DNA of 64,000 nt from Aphanothece cf. minutissima CCALA 015 (GCA_003003925.1 PVWP01000003.1:124001-188000), one strand, 5' to 3'; positions 10,013-18,888 are shown, numbered from the stretch's first letter. Numbers and translations: made by a program. Notes: generated by a model from the sequence alone, not told the origin.

Positions 10013-10372
10013 TCAGGAGGATTCCGGTGTGGAGGGCACACCGCCGGCTTCGAGATCGTCGACGTCGAGCTGGAAATCCTCGGTGAGCTCTTCGTAGAGG
10101 AGATCGAGGCCGATCAGCACCCGCTCCCGGTCGGAGAGATCGCCGATGATCCGGCGCACCGGTGGGGGAAGAATCTTGGCCAGGGTCGGGGTGGCCAGGA
10201 TCTTGTCCTCTTCCGCCAGCTGGGGATTCTTGAGCACGTCGATCACCTTCAGGGCATAGACGCCTCGGAACTCCGACTCGAGGATGTCGCGCAGTGTCTT
10301 GAGGGCCCGCATCGAATTGGGCGTGTTGCCGGCCACGTAGAGCTTGAGGATGTAGGTCTTGCGGAAGGTCAT
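10013..10372 (-). CDS. kaiB: Circadian clock protein KaiB
   Basis: This is a 119-residue thioredoxin-like, fold-switching protein. It begins [15 protein letters not shown] and contains [19 protein letters not shown], which is nearly invariant in KaiB. It binds the phosphorylated KaiC ring and sequesters KaiA. It is about 17 residues longer than the 102-residue S. elongatus protein. The excess is an acidic C-terminal tail ([17 protein letters not shown], then Ser/Pro). The start lies 9 nt after the kaiA stop. Confidence 0.97.
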   Translation of the reverse strand: MTFRKTYILKLYVAGNTPNSMRALKTLRDILESEFRGVYALKVIDVLKNPQLAEEDKILATPTLAKILPPPVRRIIGDLSDRERVLIGLDLLYEELTEDFQLDVDDLEAGGVPSTPESS

Positions 10373-10381
10373 GGCTGGGGC

Positions 10382-11227
10382 TCAGGTGGTGGGGCTGGAG
10401 GATTCGGCGGCGGCGGGCACGATCGGCAGGTCGGGAGGGATGGAGCGTCGATACATTTCGCAGAGGTGCGCCATGACATCGAGCAGGGCCAGACGGTAGT
10501 CCTGGAGGAAATCGTTCTTCTGGCCCTTGAGCATCAGCAGTTTGCGAAACTCCTCAATCAGATTCACGTGGATCTCGACCATCTTGGTGATCGGCAGATC
10601 GGCGAAGAAGGCCGTGTTCACGAAGCTTTCAATCGCCTGATTGGCTGCGGCGGGGTTCTTGAAGTAGCTGATCAGCAGGTCCCGGTAGGTGCGCCGCAGG
10701 GAGTCCAGCAGCTCGTTCCGTTCCCCGTCCTCCAGGTTGCGCAGGAAGCGGGAGGGATCCCGCTTGTAATAGACCCCCAGGTACCCGAGCCGTCCGTTGA
10801 GCCGGTTCGGCAGTTTCCAGCCGTCGTGCGTCGCCGCCTTGACTTCGCTGTCGGCCGGCAGGGTGTTGCTGCGCAGGAACCGGGAGACGGCCGCGTCCAG
10901 GCTGTAGCTCAGTTGCTCCAGCTGGTCGGGGGGCAGGCGGACCTCCGCCTCGTGGAACTTCACCTCGCCGTCCACCGGGCCGATCAGCACGGCCGGCAGC
11001 TCCAGGCCCTGGTCGTGCAGGCTGCCGAAGAAGCTGCCATCGACGGCGCCCTCCTCCAGCAGGATGCCGTCGAAGTCCTCGCGGCGCTGCTCCAGCTGCT
11101 CCAGGGGTCCGGCGGCGGGATCCAACGGCACCAGCTGGTAGCGACCGCCCCTGAGCCACTGGCCGCAGGCCTCGGCCAAGGCCGGGGTCTGGATGAGAGA
11201 GAGGATGTTGAGAACCGGCTGGGGCAT
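10382..11227 (-). CDS. kaiA: Circadian clock protein KaiA (full length)
   Basis: This 281-residue protein has the full two-domain structure. The N-terminal pseudo-receiver domain starts at NILSLIQTPALAEAC. The C-terminal helical KaiC-binding and dimer domain shows LGYLGVYYKRDPSRFLRN and KGQKNDFLQDYRLALLDVMAHLCEMYRR. It stimulates KaiC autophosphorylation. ATG 11227 was chosen because homology to KaiA begins right after it; the open frame runs 36 codons further but that sequence is not KaiA-like. Prochlorococcus lacks kaiA and some cyanobacteria have short forms, so a complete gene here is informative. It is followed after 9 nt by kaiB. Confidence 0.96.
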   Translation of the reverse strand: MPQPVLNILSLIQTPALAEACGQWLRGGRYQLVPLDPAAGPLEQLEQRREDFDGILLEEGAVDGSFFGSLHDQGLELPAVLIGPVDGEVKFHEAEVRLPPDQLEQLSYSLDAAVSRFLRSNTLPADSEVKAATHDGWKLPNRLNGRLGYLGVYYKRDPSRFLRNLEDGERNELLDSLRRTYRDLLISYFKNPAAANQAIESFVNTAFFADLPITKMVEIHVNLIEEFRKLLMLKGQKNDFLQDYRLALLDVMAHLCEMYRRSIPPDLPIVPAAAESSSPTT

Positions 11228-11376
11228 CGACCGCTGCGGCGGGGAGCTCCCCTGACCGGGCTGATTCTTGACGGAAGGGAGGCCCGGACGGGAGGATCTT
11301 AGTTCTGTCTTTCGATTCCGTGCGCCCAGGCCCAATGGTGGCTTCCAGCCGCCAGCCTGGCCACGCCCCCTGAGCG
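11228..11376. promoter_or_regulatory. Divergent intergenic region between kaiA and rplU
   Basis: These 149 nt separate the start of kaiA (minus) from the start of rplU (plus), so both promoters are expected here or just inside the genes. No convincing -10/-35 pair or operator could be identified by eye. The call rests on gene orientation only. Confidence 0.4.
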
Positions 11377-11775
11377 ATGACCCAAGCCCCCCAGAAGGAA
11401 CCCCTGAGCGCGCCCGCTGCCGGTGCCCAGGGCGACGCCACCGGCGCCTACGCCATCGTCGAGGCGTCCGGCCAGCAGTTCTGGCTCCAGCCGGATCGCT
11501 ACGTCGATCTCGACCGCCTCAACGCCGAAGTCGACAGCACCGTGACCCTGGAGAACGTGCTCCTGGTCAAGGACGCCTCCGGCACCACCCTCGGCCAGCC
11601 CTACGTGGCTGGAGCCACGGTGGAGCTCAAGGTGATGGCCCATCGCCGCGGCCAGAAGATCATCGTCTACAAGATGCGTCCCAAGAAGAAGACCCGCCGC
11701 AAGAACGGCCACCGCCAGGAACTCACCCGGGTGATGGTCCAGTCGATCAAGGTCGGCGGCAAGTCGATCGTCTGA
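11377..11775 (+). CDS. rplU: 50S ribosomal protein L21
   Basis: This 132-residue protein contains the L21 core: YAIVEASGQQFWLQPDRYVD at the start and the basic HRRGQKIIVYKMRPKKKTRR segment that contacts 23S rRNA. An N-terminal extension of about 22 residues rich in Ala, Pro and Gly precedes the core, which is common in picocyanobacterial L21. It is followed after 51 nt by rpmA, the standard L21-L27 pair. Confidence 0.96.
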   Translation: MTQAPQKEPLSAPAAGAQGDATGAYAIVEASGQQFWLQPDRYVDLDRLNAEVDSTVTLENVLLVKDASGTTLGQPYVAGATVELKVMAHRRGQKIIVYKMRPKKKTRRKNGHRQELTRVMVQSIKVGGKSIV

Positions 11776-11826
11776 TCGGGCCCCAGCCTCTTCCTCCCCC
11801 TCCCGTTCACCCGTTTCTCCGTTCCC

Positions 11827-12093
11827 ATGGCCCACAAGAAAGGCACAGGCTCCACCCGCAACGGCCGCGACTCCAACTCGAAGCGCCTCGGCGTCAAGCG
11901 CTATGGCGGTGAGACCGTCAGCGCCGGCTCGATCCTGATCCGCCAGCGCGGCACCTCGGTGATCCCGGGCGTCAATGTGGGCCGCGGTTCCGACGACACC
12001 CTGTTCGCCCTGGTGGACGGCGTCGTCAGCTTCGAATCCATCAAGCGCGGCCTGCGCAACCGCAAGCGCATCAACATCGCCGTCGGCGCCTAG
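11827..12093 (+). CDS. rpmA: 50S ribosomal protein L27
   Basis: This 88-residue protein begins [20 protein letters not shown], the conserved N-terminus that reaches towards the peptidyl transferase centre, and continues with [10 protein letters not shown] and [15 protein letters not shown]. The length is normal for the family. Its TAG stop at 12091-12093 lies in a CCTAGG palindrome that also supplies the TAG stop of the convergent gene. Confidence 0.97.
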   Translation: MAHKKGTGSTRNGRDSNSKRLGVKRYGGETVSAGSILIRQRGTSVIPGVNVGRGSDDTLFALVDGVVSFESIKRGLRNRKRINIAVGA

Positions 12094-12851
12094 GCCCCCG
12101 GCAGGGGGGCGTCCGCCAGTTCGGCGCCGTCCCCCGGCACCTCCAGATAGCGCCGGAGCCAGCCCACCAGCAGGTAGAAGGGCAGGGTGTCGGCCAGGGC
12201 CGCCACCAGCTTGAACACGTAGCCGCTGGCGATGAACACGCCCAGCTGGGGGAGCACCGGCTCGTCCGGCCGGATCGGCAGCACGTGGGCGGCGTAGTGG
12301 CTGATCAGCACCACCGCCGAGGTGTCCACCACCTGGCTGATCAGGGTCGAGCCGTTGTTCCGCAGCCACAGGGCCTTGCCGTTGCTGAAGCGCTTCCAGA
12401 AATGGAACAGGCGCACGTCGGTGAACTGGGCGGCCATGTAGGCGGCCATCGAGGCCCCCACGGCGCCGAAGGCCAGCCGGCGCACCTCGAAGAACACCGG
12501 CACCCCCTCGGCGTGGGTGTCGGCCGGCAGGCCCACCACCCCACCGAATCCGTCCAGGCCCGGCAGGATGCCACCGAGCCAGAGCACCAGGACGATCCAG
12601 CCGTTGAGCATCAGACCCACCCACACCACCTGGGAGGCGCGCCGTTCGCCCCAGATCTCGCTGATCAGGTCGGTGCACAGGAACGTGACGGGGTACGGCA
12701 GGGCCCCCACCGCCACGATGATCGGGAACGACCCGATGCTGCCCAGGTGGAGGAACCGGGTCAGCCCCAGGATGTTGAGCATGCCCATGGTCCCCAGGAA
12801 GATGCCGGCCAGCACCAGAAAGGTGACCTCGCGCCGGTCCTGCAGCGTCAT
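12090..12851 (-). CDS. Queuosine-precursor-transporter family membrane protein (YhhQ/DUF165-like)
   Basis: This 253-residue polytopic protein has about six hydrophobic helices, including [21 protein letters not shown] and [20 protein letters not shown]. Family-type features are the [13 protein letters not shown] loop between helices and [20 protein letters not shown] followed by [16 protein letters not shown]. In E. coli YhhQ imports the precursors preQ0/preQ1 for tRNA queuosine. The substrate here is inferred from family. The frame stays open far upstream, but ATG 12851 starts at the first conserved residues and leaves 12 nt to the divergent truB start. Confidence 0.82.
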   Translation of the reverse strand: MTLQDRREVTFLVLAGIFLGTMGMLNILGLTRFLHLGSIGSFPIIVAVGALPYPVTFLCTDLISEIWGERRASQVVWVGLMLNGWIVLVLWLGGILPGLDGFGGVVGLPADTHAEGVPVFFEVRRLAFGAVGASMAAYMAAQFTDVRLFHFWKRFSNGKALWLRNNGSTLISQVVDTSAVVLISHYAAHVLPIRPDEPVLPQLGVFIASGYVFKLVAALADTLPFYLLVGWLRRYLEVPGDGAELADAPLPGA

Positions 12852-12863
12852 CGGCGCCTGAGC

Positions 12864-13787
12864 ATGGGAGAAGGTCCTTCCAGGCTGCCGCCATCCCCGC
12901 CGTCGCGCCACGGCTGCGGGTTCCTGGTGCTCGACAAGCCCGCCGGCCTGACCTCCCACGACGGCGTCGCCCGGGTGCGGCGGGCCTACGGCCTGCGGCG
13001 GGTGGGCCATGGCGGCACCCTCGATCCGGCGGTCACCGGGGTGCTGCCGATCGCCCTCGGCCCCGCCACCCGGTTGTTGCCCTACCTGCCCGGCGACAAG
13101 ATCTACCGCGGCACCGTCCAGCTGGGCGTGCGCACCGGCACCGACGACCTCGAGGGGGAGGTGCTGGAACGCACGGCCGTACCGCCCCTCGGCCCCGAGG
13201 ACCTGGAGCGGGCCCTGGGGCGCTTCCGGGGCGAGATCCTCCAGGTGCCTCCCCAGGTCTCCGCGGTGCATGTGGAGGGCCAGCGGGCCTACGCCCGGGT
13301 CCGGGCGGGGGAGCAAGTGGCGCTGGCGGCGCGGCCGGTGCGGATCCACGGCCTCGACCTGCTGGGCTGGGACGCCGAGCACGGTCGCCTGGAGCTGGAG
13401 GTGCGCTGTTCCGCCGGCACCTACGTGCGGGCCCTGGCGCGGGACCTGGGGGACGCCCTCGGCTGCGGCGGCGCCCTGGCCAGCCTGCGCCGCACCGCCG
13501 CCCTGGGCTTCGGTCTGCACCAGGCCATCACCATGGAGCGGCTGGCGAGCGGCCCCCTGCCGCCGCTGCTGGACCCCCTGGATGTGCTGGTGGACCTGCC
13601 GCGCCAGCGCCTCGATCCGGCCCAGTTGGCGCCGTGGCGCTGCGGCCGGTCCCTGCCCCGTACGGTGGAGCAGTTGCCTGAGGGGCCCGTCGCCGTGCTC
13701 ACCCCGGATGGCAATCTGGCGGGCATCGCCCGGGCCGATGGCAAGGGCCTGCTCCTGCCCCGGCTGGTGTTCGACGCCGCCGGTTGA
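12864..13787 (+). CDS. truB: tRNA pseudouridine(55) synthase TruB
   Basis: This 307-residue enzyme makes pseudouridine 55 in the T-loop of tRNA. It shows GFLVLDKPAGLTSHD, the catalytic-Asp motif GHGGTLDPAVTGVLPIALG, KIYRGTVQLGVRTGTDD, and VRCSAGTYVRALARDLG. A C-terminal PUA-like part follows. ATG 12864 puts about 19 residues before the conserved region. The frame is open further upstream, but it would run into the divergent transporter gene. It is followed after 18 nt by yebC. Confidence 0.95.
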   Translation: MGEGPSRLPPSPPSRHGCGFLVLDKPAGLTSHDGVARVRRAYGLRRVGHGGTLDPAVTGVLPIALGPATRLLPYLPGDKIYRGTVQLGVRTGTDDLEGEVLERTAVPPLGPEDLERALGRFRGEILQVPPQVSAVHVEGQRAYARVRAGEQVALAARPVRIHGLDLLGWDAEHGRLELEVRCSAGTYVRALARDLGDALGCGGALASLRRTAALGFGLHQAITMERLASGPLPPLLDPLDVLVDLPRQRLDPAQLAPWRCGRSLPRTVEQLPEGPVAVLTPDGNLAGIARADGKGLLLPRLVFDAAG

Positions 13788-13805
13788 CCCCCCTGCGACT
13801 TCGCG

Positions 13806-14582
13806 ATGGCCGGCCACAGCAAATGGGCCCAGATCAAGCGCACCAAGGCGGTGGTGGACGCCCGGCGGGGGGCGCTGTTCACGCGACTGGGGCGGGAGAT
13901 CACCGTGGCGGCCCGCGGCGGTGCGGATCCGGCCGGCAACTTCCAGCTGCGTACCGCCATTGAGAAGGCCAAGGTGGCCGGGCTCCCCAACGCCAACATC
14001 GAGCGGGCCGTGGCCAAGGGCAGCGGCCAGGGGGGTGGCGGCGCCGACCTGTTCGAGGCGGTGCGCTACGAGGGCTATGGCCCGGGGGGCGTGGCCGTGC
14101 TGATCGAGGCCCTCACCGACAACCGCAACCGCACCGCCGCCGACCTGCGGCTGGCCTTCGGCAAGCACGGCGGCAACCTCGGCGAGACCGGCTGCGTCAG
14201 CTACCTGTTCGAGCAGCGGTCCGTGGTGCGGCTGGCCCTGCCCGGCGCCGATGAGGAGCGCCTGCTGGAGGACCTGCTGGCCCTTGAGGAGCGGGGAGGG
14301 CCGGCGGCGGCGGGCTACGAGATCGATGCCGAGGGCGTGGATGTGTTCGGCGCCTTTGCCGACCTCGAAGCCCTTCAGGACGGGCTCCGGGACCTGCAGC
14401 TGCCGCTGGCCGGCTGGGAGCACCGCTGGATCGCCTCCCTGCCCTGCCGCCTCGAGGACGGCACGCTGCTGGCCGCCTGCCTGCGCATGCTGGATGTGCT
14501 CGAAGATCTGGATGACGTGCGCAGCGTCACCAGCAACCTGGAAGCGGATGAGGCCCTGATGGAGGCGGCCCTGCCCGGCTGA
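13806..14582 (+). CDS. yebC: YebC/PmpR-family DNA-binding or translation-associated protein
   Basis: This 258-residue protein starts [22 protein letters not shown], the YebC hallmark, and continues with [17 protein letters not shown] and [19 protein letters not shown]. The family was described as transcriptional regulators, and more recently some members were linked to relieving ribosome stalling at proline runs. Which role applies here cannot be read from sequence. It sits 18 nt after truB, consistent with one transcript serving translation. Confidence 0.92.
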   Translation: MAGHSKWAQIKRTKAVVDARRGALFTRLGREITVAARGGADPAGNFQLRTAIEKAKVAGLPNANIERAVAKGSGQGGGGADLFEAVRYEGYGPGGVAVLIEALTDNRNRTAADLRLAFGKHGGNLGETGCVSYLFEQRSVVRLALPGADEERLLEDLLALEERGGPAAAGYEIDAEGVDVFGAFADLEALQDGLRDLQLPLAGWEHRWIASLPCRLEDGTLLAACLRMLDVLEDLDDVRSVTSNLEADEALMEAALPG

Positions 14583-14615
14583 GGCGGCCGTCCCGGTCTT
14601 TGCCCCGGCAGACGT

Positions 14616-15389
14616 TCAGCCCATGGCCCCGGCGTCGGCGATCACCGTGAGGGCGGGATGGTGCTGCAGCCAGCTGGCGGGCAGTTCCGGCGTGGGGGGC
14701 TCCCCCAGGGCGCGGCGCAGGATCGCCGCCTTCGCCCCGCCGGTCACCACCAGCAGCACCCGGCGGGCCGCGAGGATCTCGGCCATCCCCAGGGTGATGG
14801 CCCGCTGCGGGACGGCGTTCGGATCGCCACCGAAGGCGCCGGCGTTCTGGCGGCGGGTGGGGTCGCTGAGCGTCACGCAGCGGCAGGCCACCGCCGCGTC
14901 CGCGGGGGGTTCGTTGAAGCCCACGTGGCCGTTGAGGCCCAGGCCCAGCAGCTGCAGGCCGATGCCGCCGGCGCCGCTCACCGCCGCGCCGTAGCGACGG
15001 GCCTCGGCCTCGGGATCGCCGGCCCGCCCATCGGGGAGCCGCACCCGCTCCGGGTCCAGGCCGAGGGGCTCCACCAGCTGGCGGGCCATGGTGGCGGCGA
15101 AGGAGGCGGGATCCTGGGGCCCCAGCCCCACGTACTCATCCAGGTTGAAGCTGCTCCAGTCCGCGCGCACCCTGGTGGCCAGGGCGGGCTCCAGGCACCC
15201 CAGCCGCCGGGCCAGGGCGGCATAGACGGGCTCCATGGTGCGGCCGGTGGCCAGACCCAGGGGAAGGGTCGGCCGCAGCCGATCGGCCAGCAGCAGGGCC
15301 GCCACCCGCTCCGCCACCGCCGCCGCATCGGCCAGCACGACCGGCGCGATGGAGGCGGCGGCCGGGGCGCCGATGGCGTTGGGCCTCAA
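14616..15389 (-). CDS. nagB: Glucosamine-6-phosphate deaminase / 6-phosphogluconolactonase-family sugar isomerase
   Basis: With a TTG start at 15389 the protein has 257 residues. Motifs are PLGLATGRTMEPVY (phosphate loop), SSFNLDEYVGL (catalytic Asp region), LGLGLNGHVGFNEPP (proton-relay His) and VTGGAKAAILRRAL. These fit NagB, which converts glucosamine-6-phosphate to fructose-6-phosphate and ammonia. No ATG lies near the conserved N-terminus. TTG 15389 overlaps the upstream TGA as TTGA, which supports coupling; GTG 15338 would give 240 residues. Gly and Arg follow the Thr of the ATG loop where NagB usually has Ser-Thr, so specificity could differ. Confidence 0.8.
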   Translation of the reverse strand: MRPNAIGAPAAASIAPVVLADAAAVAERVAALLLADRLRPTLPLGLATGRTMEPVYAALARRLGCLEPALATRVRADWSSFNLDEYVGLGPQDPASFAATMARQLVEPLGLDPERVRLPDGRAGDPEAEARRYGAAVSGAGGIGLQLLGLGLNGHVGFNEPPADAAVACRCVTLSDPTRRQNAGAFGGDPNAVPQRAITLGMAEILAARRVLLVVTGGAKAAILRRALGEPPTPELPASWLQHHPALTVIADAGAMG

Positions 15390-16711
15390 AGGGAGGAATA
15401 GGGCTGGATCCGGGCCCCCTGGTAGTAGTGCTGGAGGATCTGCCGGTAGTCCTCGCCGCGCAGGGCCAGGGCGTAGGCGCCCCACTGGCTCATGCCCACC
15501 CCGTGGCCGTAGCCCCGGCCGCTCACCAGCAGGGTCGGCGCCGCCGGCGGCCGGGGGGTCTGCCAGGGGGCCTGCACCAGGCCGGAGGCCAGGGAGCGGA
15601 TCCCCTCGGCGGTGAAGACGCCCTGCAGGGACGGGAGCGGCGGCGGGAAGGGGGCGGCCCGGGGCGCCTCGAAGTCGAACCGGGCCAGGGTGCTCCGCAG
15701 GCCCAGCCGCTGGCGCAGCTCGGCGCCGGAGAGCAGCAGCGAGCCACCGGGGCCCGTCACCCGGGCCTGGCGGATGCGGCCGGAGCTGGTGGTGGAGAGC
15801 ACCTCGATGCGAAAGGCTCCGTCGATCTCCCGGAAGGCCCGGGTCAGCTTGTCGGGCTCGACGCGAAGTTGCCAGACATGCACCGGGCTGGACTGGTCGT
15901 AATCGGGCACGCTCACCAGGTAGGGCAGCTGCTGGCGCCAGATCTCGCCGCTGTTCTCCGTGAAGCCGCCACTGCTGCTGTGGAAGACGGCGTTGATCAG
16001 GGAGGAGCCGTGCACCAGCACCTGGGAGCGGGTGCTGCGCACCGCTTCGCGGGTGGAGTCGGTTTCCGCCTCCACCCCCTTGTAGACCTGGCTGGCCACG
16101 GTGGCCTTGAGGTCGAAGGGCTCCGCCGGACGGCGCTGGCGCAGGGCATAGGTGCGGGCCGCCACCGCCTGGGCCCGCAGGGCCGCCAGTGGCCAGCTGG
16201 CCGGCATCTCACTGCCGACCACGCTGGGCAGGTAACTCTCGACATCGATCAGGTTGATGGCCTGCAGGCGATCGCCCTCGGCGCGCACCAGCAGCCGGCC
16301 GCGGTAGCGGCGCTGCTGCAGGGTCAGCAGGGCCTCTCCGCTGCTCCCCCGCCCCGGCGCCGGATCGATCCAGGCCTGGCCTGAGGGCAGCGCCACCCGC
16401 CGGGGCGGGCCGGCGGGCCCCTCCAGCCGGGCCTCCAGGGCCGGGCCGCTGCGCACCAGCTGCAGCCGCGCCCCCGGGGCCAGCTCCGCCAGGGTGCGCC
16501 CGGTGGCGTCGCCCAGGCGCAGCACGGTGCTGCCGGCCTCCAGCTCCAGGGTGGGGGCCTCCCGCAGCAGCACCCGCACCACGGGGGCCGGCGCCCGCGC
16601 CTCCGTGGGGACCGCTGCTGCGACGGCAGCGGGAAGCAGGGCCAGCGAGAGGCCGGCGCGCCATCCGAAACGGAGGAGGGTCACGAGGGTGCGCGAGCGA
16701 CAACGGCTCAT
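15386..16711 (-). CDS. SpoIID/LytB-domain exported protein
   Basis: This 441-residue protein has an N-terminal signal or anchor (SLALLPAAVAAAV). The SpoIID domain follows, with VESYLPSVVGSEMPASWPLAALRAQAVAARTYAL, FHSSSGGFTENSGEIW and the closing GRGYGHGVGMSQWGAYALA. Bacillus SpoIID is a lytic transglycosylase that trims denuded glycan strands. The conserved Glu in the SEMP motif, its catalytic residue, is present. In a non-sporulating cyanobacterium a role in septal or cell-wall remodelling is inference. ATG 16711 was chosen at the start of the signal peptide. It ends in a 4-nt overlap with the nagB-like gene. Confidence 0.87.
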   Translation of the reverse strand: MSRCRSRTLVTLLRFGWRAGLSLALLPAAVAAAVPTEARAPAPVVRVLLREAPTLELEAGSTVLRLGDATGRTLAELAPGARLQLVRSGPALEARLEGPAGPPRRVALPSGQAWIDPAPGRGSSGEALLTLQQRRYRGRLLVRAEGDRLQAINLIDVESYLPSVVGSEMPASWPLAALRAQAVAARTYALRQRRPAEPFDLKATVASQVYKGVEAETDSTREAVRSTRSQVLVHGSSLINAVFHSSSGGFTENSGEIWRQQLPYLVSVPDYDQSSPVHVWQLRVEPDKLTRAFREIDGAFRIEVLSTTSSGRIRQARVTGPGGSLLLSGAELRQRLGLRSTLARFDFEAPRAAPFPPPLPSLQGVFTAEGIRSLASGLVQAPWQTPRPPAAPTLLVSGRGYGHGVGMSQWGAYALALRGEDYRQILQHYYQGARIQPYSSL

Positions 16712-16798
16712 TCTGGACGGGTCATCCTGTCGATGCCACGGCGCCAGCCAGCACACCGGCCGGCGGCGTGGCAGCATGCGCTCTGAGGCAGCCAGGGT

Positions 16799-17746
16799 GT
16801 GCAGGTCACCTTCCTGGGAACCAGCTCCGGTGTTCCCACCCGCGCCCGCAACGTCTCCGCCGTGGCCCTGCGGCTGCCGCAGCGGGCCGAGCTGTGGCTG
16901 TTCGACTGCGGCGAGGGAACCCAGCACCAGTTCCTGCGCAGCGACCTGCGGGTGTCCCAGCTGCGCCGGATCTTCGTCACCCACATGCACGGCGACCACG
17001 TCTTCGGTCTGCCGGGGCTGCTGGCCAGCCTGGGGCTGGCGGGCAGCTGCGGGGGCATCGACCTCTACGGACCGGACCCGCTGCGCGACTACCTGGAGGG
17101 CGTGATGCGCACCTCCTCGACCCGCATCGGCTATCCCCTGCGCACCCACCGGGTGAAGGAGGCCGCCGCCCGCGGCACCCTGGTGCTCGACGACGACGAC
17201 ATCACGGTGCGCTGCACGGCCCTCACCCACCGGGTGCCGGCCTACGCCTACCGGGTGGACCAGAAGCCGCGGCCCGGCCGCTTCGACGTGGAGCGGGCCC
17301 GGGCCCTGGGCATTCCCCCCGGTCCGGTCTACGCCGAGCTCAAGGCCGGCCGCAGCGTCACCCTCGACGACGGCCGGGTGATCCGCGGCGAGGCCCTGTG
17401 CGGGCCGCCCCGGCCCGGCTGCAGCGTCGTCTACTGCACCGACACCGTGTTCAGCGAGGCGGCGGTGGCCCTGGCCCGCGGCGCCGACCTGCTGATCCAC
17501 GAATCCACCTTCTCCCACGGCGAGGCGGAGCTGGCCATCGCCCGCCAGCACTCCACCAGCACGATGGCCGCCCAGACCGCCCTGGAGGCGGGGGTCAAGC
17601 AGCTGGTCCTCACCCACCTCAGCCCCCGCTACGTGGCGGGGAATCCGATGACCCCCGATGATCTGGTGGCCGAGGCCCGGGCGATCTTCCCCGAGACGCT
17701 GGTGGCGAAGGACTTCCTCAGCCTCTCGGTGGGGACGGCGGGCTGA
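16799..17746 (+). CDS. rnz: Ribonuclease Z
   Basis: This 315-residue metallo-beta-lactamase-fold endonuclease trims tRNA 3' trailers. It starts at a GTG with [14 protein letters not shown]. The zinc-binding HxHxDH motif is [13 protein letters not shown], and further ligands are in CTDTVFS and [19 protein letters not shown] is the conserved acidic/His segment near the active site, and the TTG-SR exosite-type arm lies in the middle. The length is normal for RNase Z. It runs divergently from the SpoIID-like gene. Confidence 0.95.
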   Translation: MQVTFLGTSSGVPTRARNVSAVALRLPQRAELWLFDCGEGTQHQFLRSDLRVSQLRRIFVTHMHGDHVFGLPGLLASLGLAGSCGGIDLYGPDPLRDYLEGVMRTSSTRIGYPLRTHRVKEAAARGTLVLDDDDITVRCTALTHRVPAYAYRVDQKPRPGRFDVERARALGIPPGPVYAELKAGRSVTLDDGRVIRGEALCGPPRPGCSVVYCTDTVFSEAAVALARGADLLIHESTFSHGEAELAIARQHSTSTMAAQTALEAGVKQLVLTHLSPRYVAGNPMTPDDLVAEARAIFPETLVAKDFLSLSVGTAG

Positions 17747-17842
17747 GCCTGCAACAGTTCGCGTGATTCCGTTCCGGGGGACCCGTCGCCCGTGATACAA
17801 GGTCTCAGTTGCGGTCCGACCGCCATTCCGCCGGCTTCTCCC

Positions 17843-18400
17843 ATGGCCCCCCTCCTTCGCTCAGCCGCCCCGCTGTCAGCCGCCCTTCGCACCGCCCGCC
17901 TTCGCAGCGCCGTCGGTGCCGTGGTCCGGACGCTGCTGATCCTTCCCCTGGCCCTGCTGGTCTGTTTCGCGGGCCCCGCGGCCGCGGCCCAGTGGAGCGC
18001 CGAGGACCTCACCGTGCCGGTCTCCCCCGACGGCACCCTGGTGACCTTCAGCGAGAAGGAGGTCAAGACCGGCCGCAAGCTCTTCAACGAAAGCTGCGGC
18101 ACCTGCCATGCCGGTGGCATCACCAAGACCAACCAGAACGTGGGGCTCGATCCCGAGACCCTCGCCCTGGCCACGCCGGCCCGGGATTCGGTGGAGGCCC
18201 TGGTCGACTACATGAAGGACCCCACCTCCTACGACGGGGAGTACAGCATCGCGGACGTGCACCCCAGCCTGCGCAGCAGCGACGTGTTCGTGAAGATGCG
18301 CGATCTGGACGACGAGGACCTGCGTCTGATCGCCGGCTACATCCTGGTGGCCCCGAAGGTCCAGGGCGTCCAGTGGGGCGGCGGCAAGATCTACTTCTGA
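17843..18400 (+). CDS. psbV: Photosystem II cytochrome c-550
   Basis: This 185-residue precursor has a long signal peptide (hydrophobic LLILPLALLVCFAG near 31-44, cut after AAA near 49). The mature extrinsic protein carries the heme motif C85-G-T-C88-H89 and ends with the PsbV-like VQWGGGKIYF. The second axial His is expected in ADVHPSLRS. It sits on the lumenal face of photosystem II and stabilises the oxygen-evolving cluster. ATG 17843 was preferred over an ATG-less upstream start at 17792 because it gives a normal leader. A strong terminator follows 18 nt after the stop. Confidence 0.96.
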   Translation: MAPLLRSAAPLSAALRTARLRSAVGAVVRTLLILPLALLVCFAGPAAAAQWSAEDLTVPVSPDGTLVTFSEKEVKTGRKLFNESCGTCHAGGITKTNQNVGLDPETLALATPARDSVEALVDYMKDPTSYDGEYSIADVHPSLRSSDVFVKMRDLDDEDLRLIAGYILVAPKVQGVQWGGGKIYF

Positions 18401-18418
18401 TCGACCGGCCCACCGTTG

Positions 18419-18448
18419 CCGGCCGGCCCTGGGCCGGCCGGTTTTTTT
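18419..18448 (+). terminator. Intrinsic terminator after psbV
   Basis: A perfect GC palindrome, CCGGCCGG on the left arm and CCGGCCGG on the right with CCCTGGG between, is followed directly by a run of seven T. It lies 18 nt after the psbV stop, so psbV is probably monocistronic at its 3' end. Confidence 0.9.
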
Positions 18449-18467
18449 GTGGCTGGACGCGGACGGC

Positions 18468-18863
18468 TCAGGGGGCCGGGGCCGGGAGAGGTGGCGGTGG
18501 GGGTGGGGCCAGGTTGCCCGCCTCCAGCGACGCGGGCAGCTTGCTGTACCACCACTCCTGCAGAGCGGGGGCCAGGCGCTGGGGGAACAGGGTGATCACG
18601 GTGCGCGTGGGGCGGGCCCCCGGCTGGAGCAGTTCCACGGCGTAGGAGGGGCAGCGGCGGGCGGCCAGGTCGGGCACGAAGCGGCGGCCGACGCGACGCC
18701 AGCTGGGTTCCTTGCTGCGCCAGGCCAGGCGGCAGCAGGGCCAGGGCAGCTCCTCCCGATCGAACAGACGGCAGCAGGGTCCCAGGACCCGGTAGCTGTA
18801 CTGGCCGCCGGGGCTGGGATGTTCGCTGCCGGAGGCCAGCACGGTGTCCACCTGAAGTGCCAT
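18468..18863 (-). CDS. Conserved-looking hypothetical protein
   Basis: No family was recognised. ATG 18863 gives 131 residues with no signal peptide or membrane helix. The first part is Cys- and aromatic-rich (GPCCRLFDREELPWPCC), a middle part reads RTVITLFPQRLAPALQEWWYSKL, and the tail is a short proline run. It lies downstream of petF on the same strand. The petF terminator ends only a few bases before this ATG, so expression may need read-through or its own weak promoter. A start further upstream is possible but would run through the terminator. Confidence 0.6.
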   Translation of the reverse strand: MALQVDTVLASGSEHPSPGGQYSYRVLGPCCRLFDREELPWPCCRLAWRSKEPSWRRVGRRFVPDLAARRCPSYAVELLQPGARPTRTVITLFPQRLAPALQEWWYSKLPASLEAGNLAPPPPPPLPAPAP

Positions 18864-18864
18864 G

Positions 18865-18888
18865 AAAAAGCCACCCCTGAGGGTGGCG
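18865..18888 (-). terminator. Intrinsic terminator after petF
   Basis: On the minus strand the arms GCCACCC and GGGTGGC, with a short TCAG loop, are followed by TTTTT. It is 54 nt after the petF stop and immediately before the ATG of the next minus-strand gene. Confidence 0.85.

Noticed and set aside
12852..14423. Upstream extension of the queuosine-transporter frame over truB and yebC.
   Set aside because: This part is antisense to two well-supported genes; the family start is at 12851.
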